Part shown: positions 12,501 to 22,319 of the stretch, in pieces
Layout: each line of letters opens with the position of its first letter
Position numbering within the stretch: the stretch's first letter is position 1
Assembly: GCF_020536995.1 (NCBI RefSeq)
Contig: NC_068358.1
Span: 3,583,043-3,647,042, forward strand
Reading direction: 5' to 3'
DNA from: Dreissena polymorpha
Taxonomy: Eukaryota > Mollusca > Bivalvia > Myida > Dreissenidae
DNA length: 64,000 bases
Notes under the pieces: generated by a model
Told to the model about the DNA's origin: nothing
Seen by the model: only the letters and a program-made list of their open reading frames with translations
Database searches by the model: none
Translations under genes and position numbers: made by a program

Positions 12501-15500
12501 TGCATGCCAAATATCAAGTTGCTATGTTCAATATTGAATAATTATCTCCCTTTAAAGCTTATTACTTCCCTTGGATTTGTATTTTTGACCTTAGTCATTA
12601 AAGGATGACCTTGACCTTTAACCACGATGTGTTGTCAGAAACACAATGCCGCCTACTGTGTCGCTTTGATTTATTTAACAAAAATATATAATTTGGCAGG
12701 TCACATAATTATGTCCATTTGAAGCTTATTACTTCCCTTGTATTTGTTTTTTCGACCCCTTGACCTAGTTTTTGACCCGGCATGACCCATATTTGAACCT
12801 GACCTAGATATTGTCTAGATACAACTTCTGACCAAGTTTCGTAAAGATTGGATGAGAACTATTTGAATTAGAGAGCGAACACGAAAAGTGTGACAGACTG
12901 ACAGTGTGAAAACTATATACCCCCTTTTCTTTGAAAGGGGGCATAAAAAGGAATAAAAATAAGGGAGCAATTGTGATGGTTCTTGTGCACTGCACTTTCA
13001 CCGAGTATTCAAGTCGAATCCTATTTTAATTTTCAATAATTAAATTTAAAAAAAATCAATGGGCATAATATAATAGAATTTGTAAGTTTAAACAAGGGAC
13101 AAAATTGTCACAAAACCAGGTTTTCATTGTGAAAAAAATCTGATAAAGGGAGAAAACTCAAACTGAACTTTTGAAATGAACAAACAAAATTAACCCCCTT
13201 TGTAAGTTTGTTTTAAAAAAAAATCTATTTTTAGTCGTGGCGACCTTGACATTGGAGATATTGATGTGATTCTTTCGTGCGACACACCGTCCCATGATGG
13301 TGAACAAATGTGCCAAATGATTTTAAAATCTCACAATGAATGACATAGTTATGGCCAGGACAAGCTCATTTATGGCCATTTTTGACCTTTGAACTCAAAG
13401 TGTGACCTTGACCTTGGAGATATCGATGTAATTATTTCGCGCGACACACCGTCCCATGATGGTGAACAAATGTGCCAAATGATTTTAAAATCTCACAATG
13501 AATGACATAGTTATGGCAAGGACAAGCTCATTTATGGCCAGTTTTGACCTTTGAACTCAAAGTTTGACCTTGACCTTGGAGATATCGACGTAATTATTTC
13601 GCGCGACACACCGTCCAATGATGGTGAACAAATGTGCCAAATGATATTAAAATCTGACAATGAACGACATAGTTATGGCCCGGACAAGCTTGTTCCGCCC
13701 GCCCGCCAGCCAGCCCGCCAGCCCGCCCGCATTCGCCAATCTAATAACCAGTTTTTTCCTTCGGAAAACCTGGTTAAAAAGGTGAATATTTTGGTTATTT
13801 CTAACATAGGAACATAAAATGTTAATGGATATATAATGAAAGAGCAAGTTTCAATGTTGCATGTGGTTGAACAGTGTAAGAGTATATCTCCCAACATCTT
13901 TTCATCTACAGAGACACCAACAGACAGACAGACAGACGGATGTGAGATTTGAGAAGAGAAGCTAATATTTTCCAAAGCCAGGTTCCGAAACCTGTGAGCA
14001 CTTGCCACAATTGAGATTTTGTCTTTTGTTCCAGTTGTTTTTTGCTGGATCATAGCACCACACTGTCTTCACTGCATCCCCATCAATTGAGTGTATCCCG
14101 CCTGATACATAGATCTGTGCACAAAAACAAACAAACACATGCCTCAGAAATATAACAAGGCAATTGATGATTAAAATTTAATGCTTCAACTTTAAAAAAC
14201 TTGCTTTTAGAAGGAACTCTCACAGACCGCAATATTATTAGTTACACGTCTACTTCATGCTCCCCAAATATTATTTAACTGGCCATGTATCACACTGTGC
14301 AAGGTCAGTATGATATAATGTAACAAATTTATCTTATCAAGTACCATTCTGACCCCAGCATCAACAGGGCAAAAGTTTCATGACCAGGCTTCCTGAAAAG
14401 GCCGGTCCTCCGGTCTTGTCCGGCAAAATTCTTTACGGTCCGGCGAAGTTTCTAATATCGCCGGTCCTTGTGACAGGCAAAAAAATGACTTAATACCGAA
14501 AAGTCATACTAGCCAAAAGAACGATAACACCCAATTAGAATAACTCTTTTCGTTAGTTTCGAGCCTTTTTGTAATTAAGAACACTATTGCGTCACTAGTT
14601 CTTAGGAGTGCTCTCCCTTTGTTTTGTTTTTTTGAGAACGTCAATTTGATTGGTCCGATTATTACCATTTATCCATTTACAAAGGTTGTAACAAAAAACT
14701 ACACATGGAGAAAATGCTTATACAAATGATCGAAATTGTCAAATTTGAAGTTGTCATCATCATATGTAAGCAATGTTTTGCTTTATGTATCGTCGGAACG
14801 CATAAAATAACACGGAAATGTGCTTTTTATTAGTGTAATATCGCATTATCATTTTATTTTTGATAAAATAAAACAGATAGTTTGGTAAAAGATTGATATT
14901 GTACGGAGAATATATAAGAGTATATTTTGTACAAGTTGACTACATAATTACATATTATATTGAATGAATCACATATTTGAAAAATTACAGTGTGTTACAT
15001 TTGCATAAGAACACATAATGATTTGATGTTATATGTTCCAAAATCAATTACTTATAGTTGTCCAATACTTATACACAGGCTGCACATTGCAATACATGTA
15101 AATATGAGTTAAACTTTACTAAATTCTTCAGTTATAAACTCGCGCTGTTCGGACAGGTGAATTTTTGTCCGGACAGGCAAACTTTTCCAGCAGCCTGTCC
15201 TGTTGACAGGCACCTTTTGGGACTTTTCAGGAAGCCTGCATGACATCATATAATTTTACCGAAAAATCTTCTAACCTAATAATTTAAAACAAGAGGGCCT
15301 GAAAGGCCCAAAGTCGCTCACCTGAGATAACAAGATATTATTGGGACAAATCTTCTGACCAAGTTTCACGAAGCTCGGAAAATGAATGTGGCCTCTAGAG
15401 TGTTAACAAGGTTTTACTATAGCGATATAAGGAAAAATGCCCCGCCCCCCCCCTTGCAGCCATGTTTTTCAACCAACCGGCATCATTTTTGAACTCATCC

Positions 15501-18500
15501 AAAATATTATCGGGATGAATCTTCTGACCAAGTTTCATGAAGATCAGACAGTAAATGTGGCCTCTAGAGTGTTAACAAGATTTTACTATAGCCATATAAG
15601 GAAAAATGCCCCGCCCCTTGGAAGCCATTTTTTTCAAGCAAACATAATTATTTTCGAACTCATCCAAGATATCATTGAGACCAATCTTCTGACCAAATTT
15701 CATGAAGATTGGACAATAAATGTGGCCTCTAGAGTGTTAACAAGGTTTTACTATAGCAATATATAGCCATATAAGGAAAAATGCCCCGCCCCTGGTGGCC
15801 ATGTTTTAAAAGCAACCAAAACCATTTTCGAAATAATCCAAGATATCATTGGGACAAATCTTCTGACCAAGTTTCACGATGATCGAAAATAAATGTGATC
15901 TCTAGAGTGTTAACAAGGTTTTACTATAGCCATATAAGGAAAATAGCCCCGCCCCTGTGGTGGCCATGTTTTTCAACCAACCGGCATCATTTTTGAACTC
16001 GTCCAAGATATTATTGGGATGAATCTTCTGACCTTGTTTCATGAAGATCGGACTATAAATGTGGCCTCTAGAGTGTTAACAAGATTTTACTATAGCCTTA
16101 TATAGCCATATAAGGAAAAATGCCCCGCCCCTTGGCGGCCATGTTATTTAAGCAAACGTAACCATTTTCGAACTCATCCAAGATATCATTAAGACAAATC
16201 TTCTGACCATATTTCATCAAGATTAGACAATAAATGTGGCTTCTAGAGTGTTAACAAGGTTTTACTACAGCCATATAAGGAAAAATGCCCCGCCCCCTGG
16301 CGGCCATGTTTTTCAACCAACCTGCATCATTTTCGAACTCGTCCAAGATATTATTATGATAAATCTTCTGACCATGTTTCATTAAGATTGGACAATAAAT
16401 GTGACCTCTAGAGTGTTAACAAGATTTTACTATAGCCATATAAGGAAAAATGCCCCGCCCCTTGGCAGCCATGTTTTTCAAGCAAAGGTTACCATTTTTA
16501 AACTCATCAAAGATATCAGTGGGACAAATCTTCTGAGCAAGTTTCATAAAGATCGGAAAATAAATGTGGCCTCTAGAGTGTTAAGAAGGTTTTACTATAG
16601 CCATATTAGGAAAAATGCCCGCCCCCAGGGGGCCATGTTTTTCAACCAACCGGCATCATTTTCGAACTCGTCCAAGATATTATTGGGATGAATCTTCTGA
16701 CCAAGTTTCATGAAGATCAGACAATAAATGTGGCCTCTAGAGTGTTAACAAGATTTTACTATAGCCATATATAGCCATATAAGGAAAAATGCCCCGCCCC
16801 TTGGCAGCCATGTTTTTTAAGCAAATGTAACCATTTTCGAACTCATCCAAGATATCATTGAAACCAATCTTCTGACCAAATTTCATGAAGATTGGACAAT
16901 AAATGTGGCCTCTAGAGAGTGAACAAGGCAAATGTTGACATCGCACAACGGACAACGGACAAAAGGCAATCACAAAAGCTCACAATGAGCATGTTGTGCT
17001 CAGGTGAGCTAAAAAAGGTCAGCATTACCTTGTTTAGACAAATGAAAAACAAGTATTTTGTACAAGGTTAGATAAAGTAAGATCATATGTATAACAAAAC
17101 TGATAATATGTTGTGACACATAACATCAGTGTCATGATAACTACCAGTAAGATGGCTGCAGTCCTGTCCAATTTCATGATTTTATTTTTCAACTGCAGTA
17201 TAACGATTTGATACATAGTTTAACATATTCAATATTAAATAAAACAATCCAACATTTTTTCAACATTATGAAAGCCTAATAAAACAAGAGATTGCAAAGC
17301 AATATTGTCCCCTACCGGTGAAACTCCACCATTGTCAGATTTTTAAATTTTTTCTTTTATATATTTGTTGCCATAGCAACCAGAGTTCTTGACGTAGGAA
17401 CAAAATGAAATGACGTTCATAATGTCCTTATTGCCATCTATCCATGTTTCATGAAAAAATATTAAGAACTTTTCAAGTTATCGCAGGATCCAGAAAAGTG
17501 TGACAGACAGACTGACAGACACACAGAGCGCAAACCAAAAGTCCCCTCCGGTGAAACCGGTAGGGGACTAAAAAGCGCTTCTTTAAAAGATATTGCACAA
17601 ACACATTTGCAAAGAGTTGCTCTAGGCAGTACTTTAATTGGTAAATGTGAACATTAATTATCTAAAAGTCTGGTGTCTTGTTTCTATCCATTAGTTGCCA
17701 TCACAAAGATCTCTGCTAGCCCAGTAAGTAGAAGTGGCTTATTGGTCAATCTGGGGAGAAGTGAGTAAACTACCAAGCAAAGCAAAAATTGTGTGGATTT
17801 AAGTGATGAACTAATTGTTATGGCAAATCTCCCAAAACTTCTGATTTGTCATTTGATAAGGCATGTGTCAGCTACCGGCATAATTACCGGTATATTCATG
17901 CACTGACGTGACAGACAGAAGGACAGACAGTCATTTAATTTCACTTGAACAATTTACATTGTCAACATCACATGTTGTTGGTATTGATATATGTCAATAT
18001 GTATACACCCAGAAAACAAGTGTCAACAAACATGAATATGTACAAAACAAATATAAATTGAAGTACAGAAAAATTGAATTGGTACATTACGTTATACGAT
18101 TTAACACTTATATGTAGTAGTGGTAAACCATAAAGATCAACTAAGCTTGGCGAGGAAGTGTTGGAAAATTCTGAGAGAAATGGTCTTAATGCATGATTGT
18201 AAACTATGGTCCTAGATTAGCCAGTGCAGTCTGCACAGGCTTATCTGGGATGACACTTTCTGCCTAAATTGGATTTCCTTTAGAAGGGACTTCCTTCAAA
18301 CGCAAAAAAAATCCATTTAAGTTGAAATAATCACCCTTGATTAGCTTGTGCTAACTGCAAGGGCTTATCAATGATGACACTTTACGCCCGTGCATAAAGC
18401 ACAGTTATCTCACATCAATGCTCATGTAGAACTTACATAGCAATAAGCAAACTTACCTTGCCCTCACAGACGGCTGCAGCATGGTCGTACAGCTTCCTGG

Positions 18501-21389
18501 GTAAGGCTCGCACATAGCTCCAGGTCTCCGCCTCACAGTCCAGTCTCTCTACGGACTTCAACACCTGCTTGTCATCACGACCAGCTATTGCATAGATGAA
18601 ACCTGAAATAACATGGTTCAAGTATTTTGGTGAACTATGGTAAATAAATTTAAAAAAAGATTTTGTATGATGAACTATGGAGAGGAAAATGCAAAATCTT
18701 ATGATTTCTGAAAATATACATAACTTATCTACATTTTTTATACCTGTTTTACTATTTTAAATATTTAGGTAAAAAGAGAAAAAACACATATTGTTATTAA
18801 ATTTTGAGGTATATGATAAATACGGTAATGTCCAAAACCAGATGAATATCACTTGCTAGAGGTCTAATTGAAGTAACCCAGCATTAGAGTCAAGGAATGA
18901 AATGGTTTTAATTTTGCTTTGGTGTTTTATTTTGTTTAATAAGGAGATGAGTAGATATTTGTCCAATTATACATGTAGATTAGATTTCAAGCATCAGTAA
19001 AATAAGGGACAAGAGACGCATCAACATGGAAAAAAAGCATAAGAGTAACCATTGAGGTAGACGGCGGCATGCCTTGCCCTGGGATGTTGGAGACTGGGCA
19101 TGTCCCAGAACTGGAAGTTGTGTTGAGGGGAGAACATTCTAACGTCACTGATTGCAATCTTGTTGGCTGTGTCGTCCGCGATGTGGTATTCATAGCCTCC
19201 AATCATCAGTCCGTGACCATTAACCTGTTCATTGAAATATGAGCTGTGTCATGTAAAAATGGGTCTTAAGCAGTATGAAGCCAAGTAAAAATCCAGACCT
19301 GTAACCAGACTGCAAATGCACAAACTGGTCTGAAGCTTCTTTGGCCATAAATGGCATAAAACCAAACCAAATGGCATACATGTACATAAACATTTTTTGA
19401 TTGGCATCATTTTTAGGATAAATATTCATTTAAAAACTGGAGTGATAATGGCAGGTCTTAGGACCAATTTAAAAAAATGCCTTTGTTTGAGCCCAATTTA
19501 TAAAGGCAAGTAAAAACTTTATCCCTTATGTTTCTGAGAATATAAATTATAATATATAATGGGAAGATGCAGTTATATATTATATATATTATATATATAT
19601 ATATAAAATATCATTCTTAACTTAAGTTTACCTCAACAAATTTCTGATGTGAAAGCCGCTGTATCCAGTTGCTCAAGCCACCAAGTGGAAACCAAGACTT
19701 CAGATCTGGATGAAAATAGTGATTCATGTTCCATCCGCAGAGTGAGTTCACAGGCTGAGTGATCATGTCGTGGAAAGAGTCGTAGTTCTCATCAGGTTCC
19801 ATCACTCCCCCAATCTGAATGATTGTACGCCTCGAGGAACGTACTCGGGTCCTATCATTATCACTGAGAAAATAACGTTTGGTAGCTTTCTCCATGAATT
19901 GTTCATGGAATTCAATGAGTTCCTGACACTTTTTGTCTGTTTTAAAGAGATCTTGTTCTTTTGCAAAGTGAATCAGAGGCCATCCATCAGAACTCAATCT
20001 AACCTTCTCAAACACACTGTGAGCAACAGGTTCTCTGTTTTTCATATCGTGTTCGTACCAACGCATACAATGATGGAAAAGTACACTCTCAGATGTAGTC
20101 ACTAAGGCATCATCTGATAAGTAATTTGCTAAAGTTTCTGAGTCAGTTTTCAAGAATGTTTCTGATTCAACAAATTTCAAGAAATTCTTCAATAAATAAT
20201 TTCTATAGTAATCCCGCAGTGATGATATTGCAAACATTTCACCAATTTTCAAAAGGTCATAAGCATTTTCAAAGGTCAATTCCTCCTTTAAAAACTTAGT
20301 ACAGAGGTCTATGGCCCCAGGAATCTGTAAGAAAGTGGCTGCTGCCATCACATCTTGTATATTTTTTATATCAACAGCGAGACAACCTTTGTAAATGTAC
20401 GTCAAAATGGGTTCAAACCCCTTCAATGTTATTCCCTTTAGTTCAGTGCATTCGTCCCTGGTTTCAATCATGTCATGTGACAACATAGCCTTAAAGTAGT
20501 CGCTGGAACTTGCAAACACAAGTTTATGAATCTGAAAGGGAAAACAGAATAGTCATGAAATTCAGTGACTTTTTTCCAAGCCAATTAGGAGCTGCAACAG
20601 GGAACATAACACAGGTGCAAAACTGCAGGATTGTTTACAAACAAATTCATTAATGCTATTCAGTTTGAGATTACGTATGCCATACTTTTTTTGCACATAA
20701 TATTTTATCTTCAAGACTCATGTTTATATCAACAAGAATTCACATGCAGTATACATGTAAAAAAAATTTTTTTAAAAGGGTGTGCATTTATACTTACTAC
20801 ATCAGATAATTTCAAGAAAATTAGGTTTAGCTTGAACTTTTAACTTTTAAAAACATCTGTTTATAATCAGTTCACTCATTTTTAAACATTTTTTTTTAAA
20901 TAGTATTAATTTAGGCTGACCTAAAATTATTGAAAATATACATTAAACTAATTGGAAGTACCGACATATTGATTAATAACCAACAAACATTTACAACATG
21001 AAAACATTTTCCTTAAATAAATAGCATTGCTTTTTCTTAAACATATAAAAAATCATGAAAAATATTTACTACGAATTTACATTATCAGCAATATGTGCTA
21101 TTTTAAAATGTTTTTTAAAATAAATATTTTCCTTTTTTCATAAAGATTCTAACTGATATATGTTTGACTACAAGATTACAAGAGTATTATTTCATTTTCA
21201 TTTTCAAAGATAAAAATTAACAACACTATCAAATACAGTTTAAATTATAAGCAATTATAAGTACCTGAAATGTTTTTCCTTCAACTTTGACCTTGAAGTC
21301 ACAGAACTGGCCTTCTAGGAAGAAAGAATGCATGCTCTGCAGGACAGACTCACAGAATCCAGAGGTGAGGTACTTGCTGCCTTCTGCCA
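3409..21389 (-). CDS. BTB-BACK-Kelch (kelch-like) protein, nine exons, 5' end missing
   Basis: By family, such proteins are usually substrate adaptors of cullin-3 ubiquitin ligases. Exons in transcript order: 21389-21265, 20531-19632, 19224-19050, 18602-18457, 14114-14006, 9796-9602, 7356-7228, 6748-6658, 3634-3409. Phases agree at every junction, giving about 697 codons. The BTB fold spans the first join (VEGKTFQ / IHKLVFASSSDYFKAM), and a BACK region fills the rest of the 900-bp exon. About six kelch blades follow, with diagnostic GG pairs (MIGGYEY, IYVSGGIHS, LYVCGGYNG, ILVMGGVDT); the second blade has AG (YAIAGRDD). A linker (MEDETDEFVQRYTEM) leads to a very acidic tail (LLDDDEDEDYDDEYGDMYYGD). 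All junctions are GT-AG except one GC-AG at 14005. The first exon here starts with two bases of a codon, so an upstream exon must exist. I found no convincing one, and translation may start at MHSFFLEGQ. The orthology group was not assigned. Confidence 0.93.
3655..3735. mobile_element. Fragment of the AGATTAGC palindromic MITE
   Basis: The sequence 'aaaacggggctaaatgcatgtgcgtaaagtgtcgtcccagattagc' is one arm of the family seen complete at 60695-60940. It sits in the last intron, just upstream of the final kelch exon. Confidence 0.7.
3816..4555. mobile_element. TIR element, TACTGTAAA...TTTACAGTA
   Basis: The ends are inverted: tactgtaaaaccattaaatt on the left, and on the right the reverse complement of tactgtaaacgtatagaaat. 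Subterminal 'tttcgtggtt / aaccacgaaatttcat' motifs repeat on both arms. It is about 740 bp and intronic in the kelch gene. No transposase is visible, so it is non-autonomous. Confidence 0.75.
4898..6184. repeat. About 145-bp tandem array, 8 units, bivalve 'gaccttgacctttgacctagtgacc' family
   Basis: Units start near 4978, 5123, 5268, 5408, 5553, 5699, 5843 and 5987 with gtcactgtgaccttgacc. They continue through 'gtcatctgccagtcatgatc' and 'catgatcctaggcgtaagc'. The head (acaagggctatttgtaaaac) and tail (aaggggggcataatt) are those of a dispersed element, so the array is an internally expanded repeat. It is intronic. Confidence 0.9.
6290..6605. repeat. Dispersed repeat ending 'cgccgagctaaaaaa'
   Basis: It contains 'gacctttgacctagtgacccc' and a terminal block 'gacaatacacgggtttttccgaaaacgccgagcta' of bivalve dispersed-repeat type. 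It has no coding potential and lies in the last kelch intron but one. Confidence 0.55.
7040..7190. mobile_element. Degenerate palindromic MITE copy
   Basis: The pieces 'ctgcaaaggctaaacaggga' and 'ttcctgattatcctgtgcagactaa' are diverged arms of the AGATTAGCCTGTGC family, in inverted orientation around a middle of about 90 bp. Confidence 0.5.
7340..8021. repeat. 23-bp minisatellite copying the kelch exon 7 splice acceptor (first part)
   Basis: About 29 units of accatctaacactgaaatgtatg. On the gene strand each unit reads ...catTTCAG|TGTTAGATGGt, that is, the last bases of the intron and the first dozen bases of the exon starting at 7356. The unit at the exon is therefore the functional acceptor, and the rest are copies extending upstream into the intron. 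Confidence 0.95.
8022..9402. mobile_element. 1.38-kb TIR element inserted inside the minisatellite
   Basis: The ends are perfect inverted repeats: cagggctatagataac at 8022 and gttatctatagccctg ending at 9402. Minisatellite units flank both sides. A possible 5-bp duplication (atgta) is hard to judge because the flank is itself repetitive. There is no open frame of useful length, so it is non-autonomous. Confidence 0.88.
9403..9545. repeat. 23-bp minisatellite, second part
   Basis: About six more units of the array, more diverged (cttacagtgaaatgga, ctaacaatgaaatg), separated from the first part only by the TIR insertion. Confidence 0.92.
9840..9925. mobile_element. Fragment of the palindromic MITE family
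   Basis: The pieces 'cagggctttatgcttgtgtg' and 'ccacataagcctgtgcag' match one arm of the AGATTAGCCTGTGC element, immediately upstream of kelch exon 6. Confidence 0.45.
10612..11925. repeat. Tandem dispersed repeat, 'acaagagggccgagatggccc' head
   Basis: After the head, units of about 120-165 bp recur with 'gtgtttacaaggtttttgtaagatt', 'gacctagtgacc' and 'caaagtttcatgaagattgg'. Two later units contain 'aaaactgccc..gcccactggcggccatg', linking it to the array at 15290. It is intronic in the kelch gene. Confidence 0.8.
11925..12950. repeat. Two or more copies of the 'gtcagaaacacaatgcc' repeat family
   Basis: Heads at about 11930 and 12628 carry 'gatgtgt..gtcagaaacacaat'. Shared blocks are 'aagcttattacttccctt' and 'ctccatgagatacacatgca', and the last copy ends 'tttgaaagggggcataaaaa' near 12948. 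A (G)17 run lies at 12060-12077. Confidence 0.75.
13230..13735. repeat. Three tandem units of about 155-170 bp, 'cttggagatatcgatgtaatt'
   Basis: Units near 13240, 13400 and 13570 each carry 'gcgacacaccgtcccatgatggtgaac' and 'aatgacatagttatgg'. The last runs into a short (cccgccag)n GC-rich tract at 13690-13730. It is intronic. Confidence 0.88.
14000..14006 (-). other. GC-AG splice donor of kelch exon 5
   Basis: On the gene strand the exon ends ...AATTGTG and the intron begins gcaagt. The GC donor joins phase 1 to the exon at 9796 (g+cg = Ala) and restores the canonical kelch spacing W-x5-L-x3-R-x-GH (WNKRQNLNC-A-RAGHG). The nearby GT (cacag|gtttcg at about 13992) would give phase 0, which does not fit the next exon. 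Confidence 0.8.
14385..15238. mobile_element. 854-bp TIR element with a perfect 6-bp target duplication
   Basis: The termini are caggcttcctgaaaag at 14385 and its exact reverse complement ending at 15238. They are flanked by direct repeats catgac (14379-14384 and 15239-15244). Subterminal 'ggtcctccggtcttgtccggc' and 'tgtccggacaggcaaac' repeats are seen. It has no transposase ORF and lies in kelch intron 4. Confidence 0.88.
15290..17020. repeat. About 160-bp tandem array, about 10 units, with palindromic ends
   Basis: The head is 'aacaagagggcctgaaaggccc..gctcacctgag'. Units carry 'atcttctgaccaagtttcatgaagat', 'gtggcctctagagtgttaac', 'ttttactatagccatataagg' and 'tggcggccatgtttttcaa'. The tail is 'cacaatgagcatgttgtgctcaggtgagctaaaa'. 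Alternate units are more alike than neighbours, suggesting a dimeric higher-order period. It is intronic. Confidence 0.9.
17282..17575. mobile_element. Short dispersed element with inverted 'gtcccctaccggtg' ends
   Basis: It begins 'acaagagattgcaaagcaatattgtcccctaccggtg' and ends 'caccggtaggggac'-like (ggtgaaaccggtaggggacta). The two ends are complementary. It is non-coding. Confidence 0.65.
18180..18420. mobile_element. AGATTAGCCTGTGC palindromic MITE, complete but diverged
   Basis: The left arm reads 'cttaatgcatgattgtaaac..gtcctagattagcc' and the right arm 'gatgacactttacgcccgtgcataaagcacag', with a central 'gtgcagtctgcacaggcttatc' hairpin. It lies immediately downstream of kelch exon 4. Confidence 0.75.
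19564..19606. repeat. Short imperfect (TA)n tract
   Basis: Runs of tatata interrupted by tt and aa, in the intron just downstream of the kelch 900-bp exon. Confidence 0.8.
20540..21260. other. Kelch intron 1, nothing recognised
   Basis: AT-rich intron between the first found exon and the 900-bp BTB/BACK exon. I see no repeat family or ORF of note. Confidence 0.6.
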
Positions 21390-21429
21390 CTGATAGAAAG
21401 AAGTAATATGTTACAAATACAGATGTACC

Positions 21430-21655
21430 ATGCTCTGTGAAAAGGGGGTTTAATACATGTGCGATAAAGTGTAGTCCCAGATTAGCCTGTGCAGTCAGGG
21501 ATGACACTTTCCACTCAATAGTAAACTGTATTTTTCTAAGAAGAGACTTTCTTTAAGTTTAAACAGAAAATATTACAAAAGCGGAAAGTGCACCGGCTAA
21601 TCTAGGACGACACTTTACGCACATGCATTTAAACCCCCTTTTCACAGAGTGCTGC
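21430..21655. mobile_element. Palindromic MITE copy, 5' of first found kelch exon
   Basis: The left end is 'ctctgtgaaaagggggtttaatacatgtgc' and the right end 'gcacatgcatttaaaccccc.ttttcacagag', which are long imperfect inverted repeats. The inner arms are 'agtcccagattagcctgtgcag' and 'gctaatctaggacgacactttacg'. Confidence 0.85.
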
Positions 21656-21915
21656 TCATTCTGGGCAAACTGGACTTAATGCTAATCAGTTGTGCGTAAA
21701 GTGTCCTCCCAGATAAGCCTATGCATTCCCACTTTCTTATCAGACAGCATTTTTTTTATGATTTTGTGAAATTGTTCAATTAAAGTCTCTTCGAATTGAA
21801 AGTCCAGTTTAAGCGGAAAGTGTCATCCCTGATTAGCCTGTCAGGAATGCATAGGCTAATCTGGGATGCCACTTTATGCACATGCATTAAGCCCAGTTTT
21901 CCAAGAATGAGGCTC
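21656..21915. mobile_element. Second palindromic MITE copy, adjacent
   Basis: 'actggacttaatgctaatcag..gtgcgtaaagtgtcctccc' and 'gggatgccactttatgcacatgcattaagcccagttttcc' form the inverted arms. It directly abuts the previous copy. Confidence 0.8.
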
Positions 21916-22087
21916 ATACACATTCCTGGAAATAAATATAGTTTTTCAATTTGAAAAACAGGTCAGAGGCTTTTTCTCTGCAAGTTTTTACCAGTATTTC
22001 CATGGTTTCACTGGGGACTTTTAATCAACTCACACTTGTCCTTGCTTCGCTGGTTCAAAAATACTAAGTACTTATCAGTAACTTGAT

Positions 22088-22317
22088 TAACCCTTTACCA
22101 CTTACTACTTACATGTAGACACGCATTTTACGCACTTGATGTCTCTTAGAAAGTTACAAGTTTCAAAGGCTTCATTTCCAATCCTTAGATACTGATGAGC
22201 AGCAAACAGCATAAAACCTGAACAGGCTGCGAGTTACTCACAGCTAGGCTGTTCTGGTTTTATGCTGTTTGCACATAGCCATTTTGGATTAACTTCTGAG
22301 TGGGAAATGGTTAAATA
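22088..22317. mobile_element. TTAA-flanked MITE, related to 60376-60608
   Basis: It begins TTAA-ccctttaccactta and ends agtgggaaatgg-TTAA, giving imperfect terminal inverted repeats next to TTAA. The inner hairpin 'cagcataaaacctgaacaggctgcgag..ctgttctggttttatgctg' is strong. A TTAA target is what piggyBac-type elements use. Confidence 0.75.
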
Positions 22318-22319
22318 AC

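Noticed and set aside
13980-13995. GT donor cacag|gtttcg for kelch exon 5
   Set aside because: It would end the exon in phase 0, while the next exon needs phase 1, and it breaks kelch spacing.
15437-16973. Short ORFs with 'RFYYSHIRKNAPP' repeats
   Set aside because: Translation of the 160-bp dispersed repeat array inside an intron.
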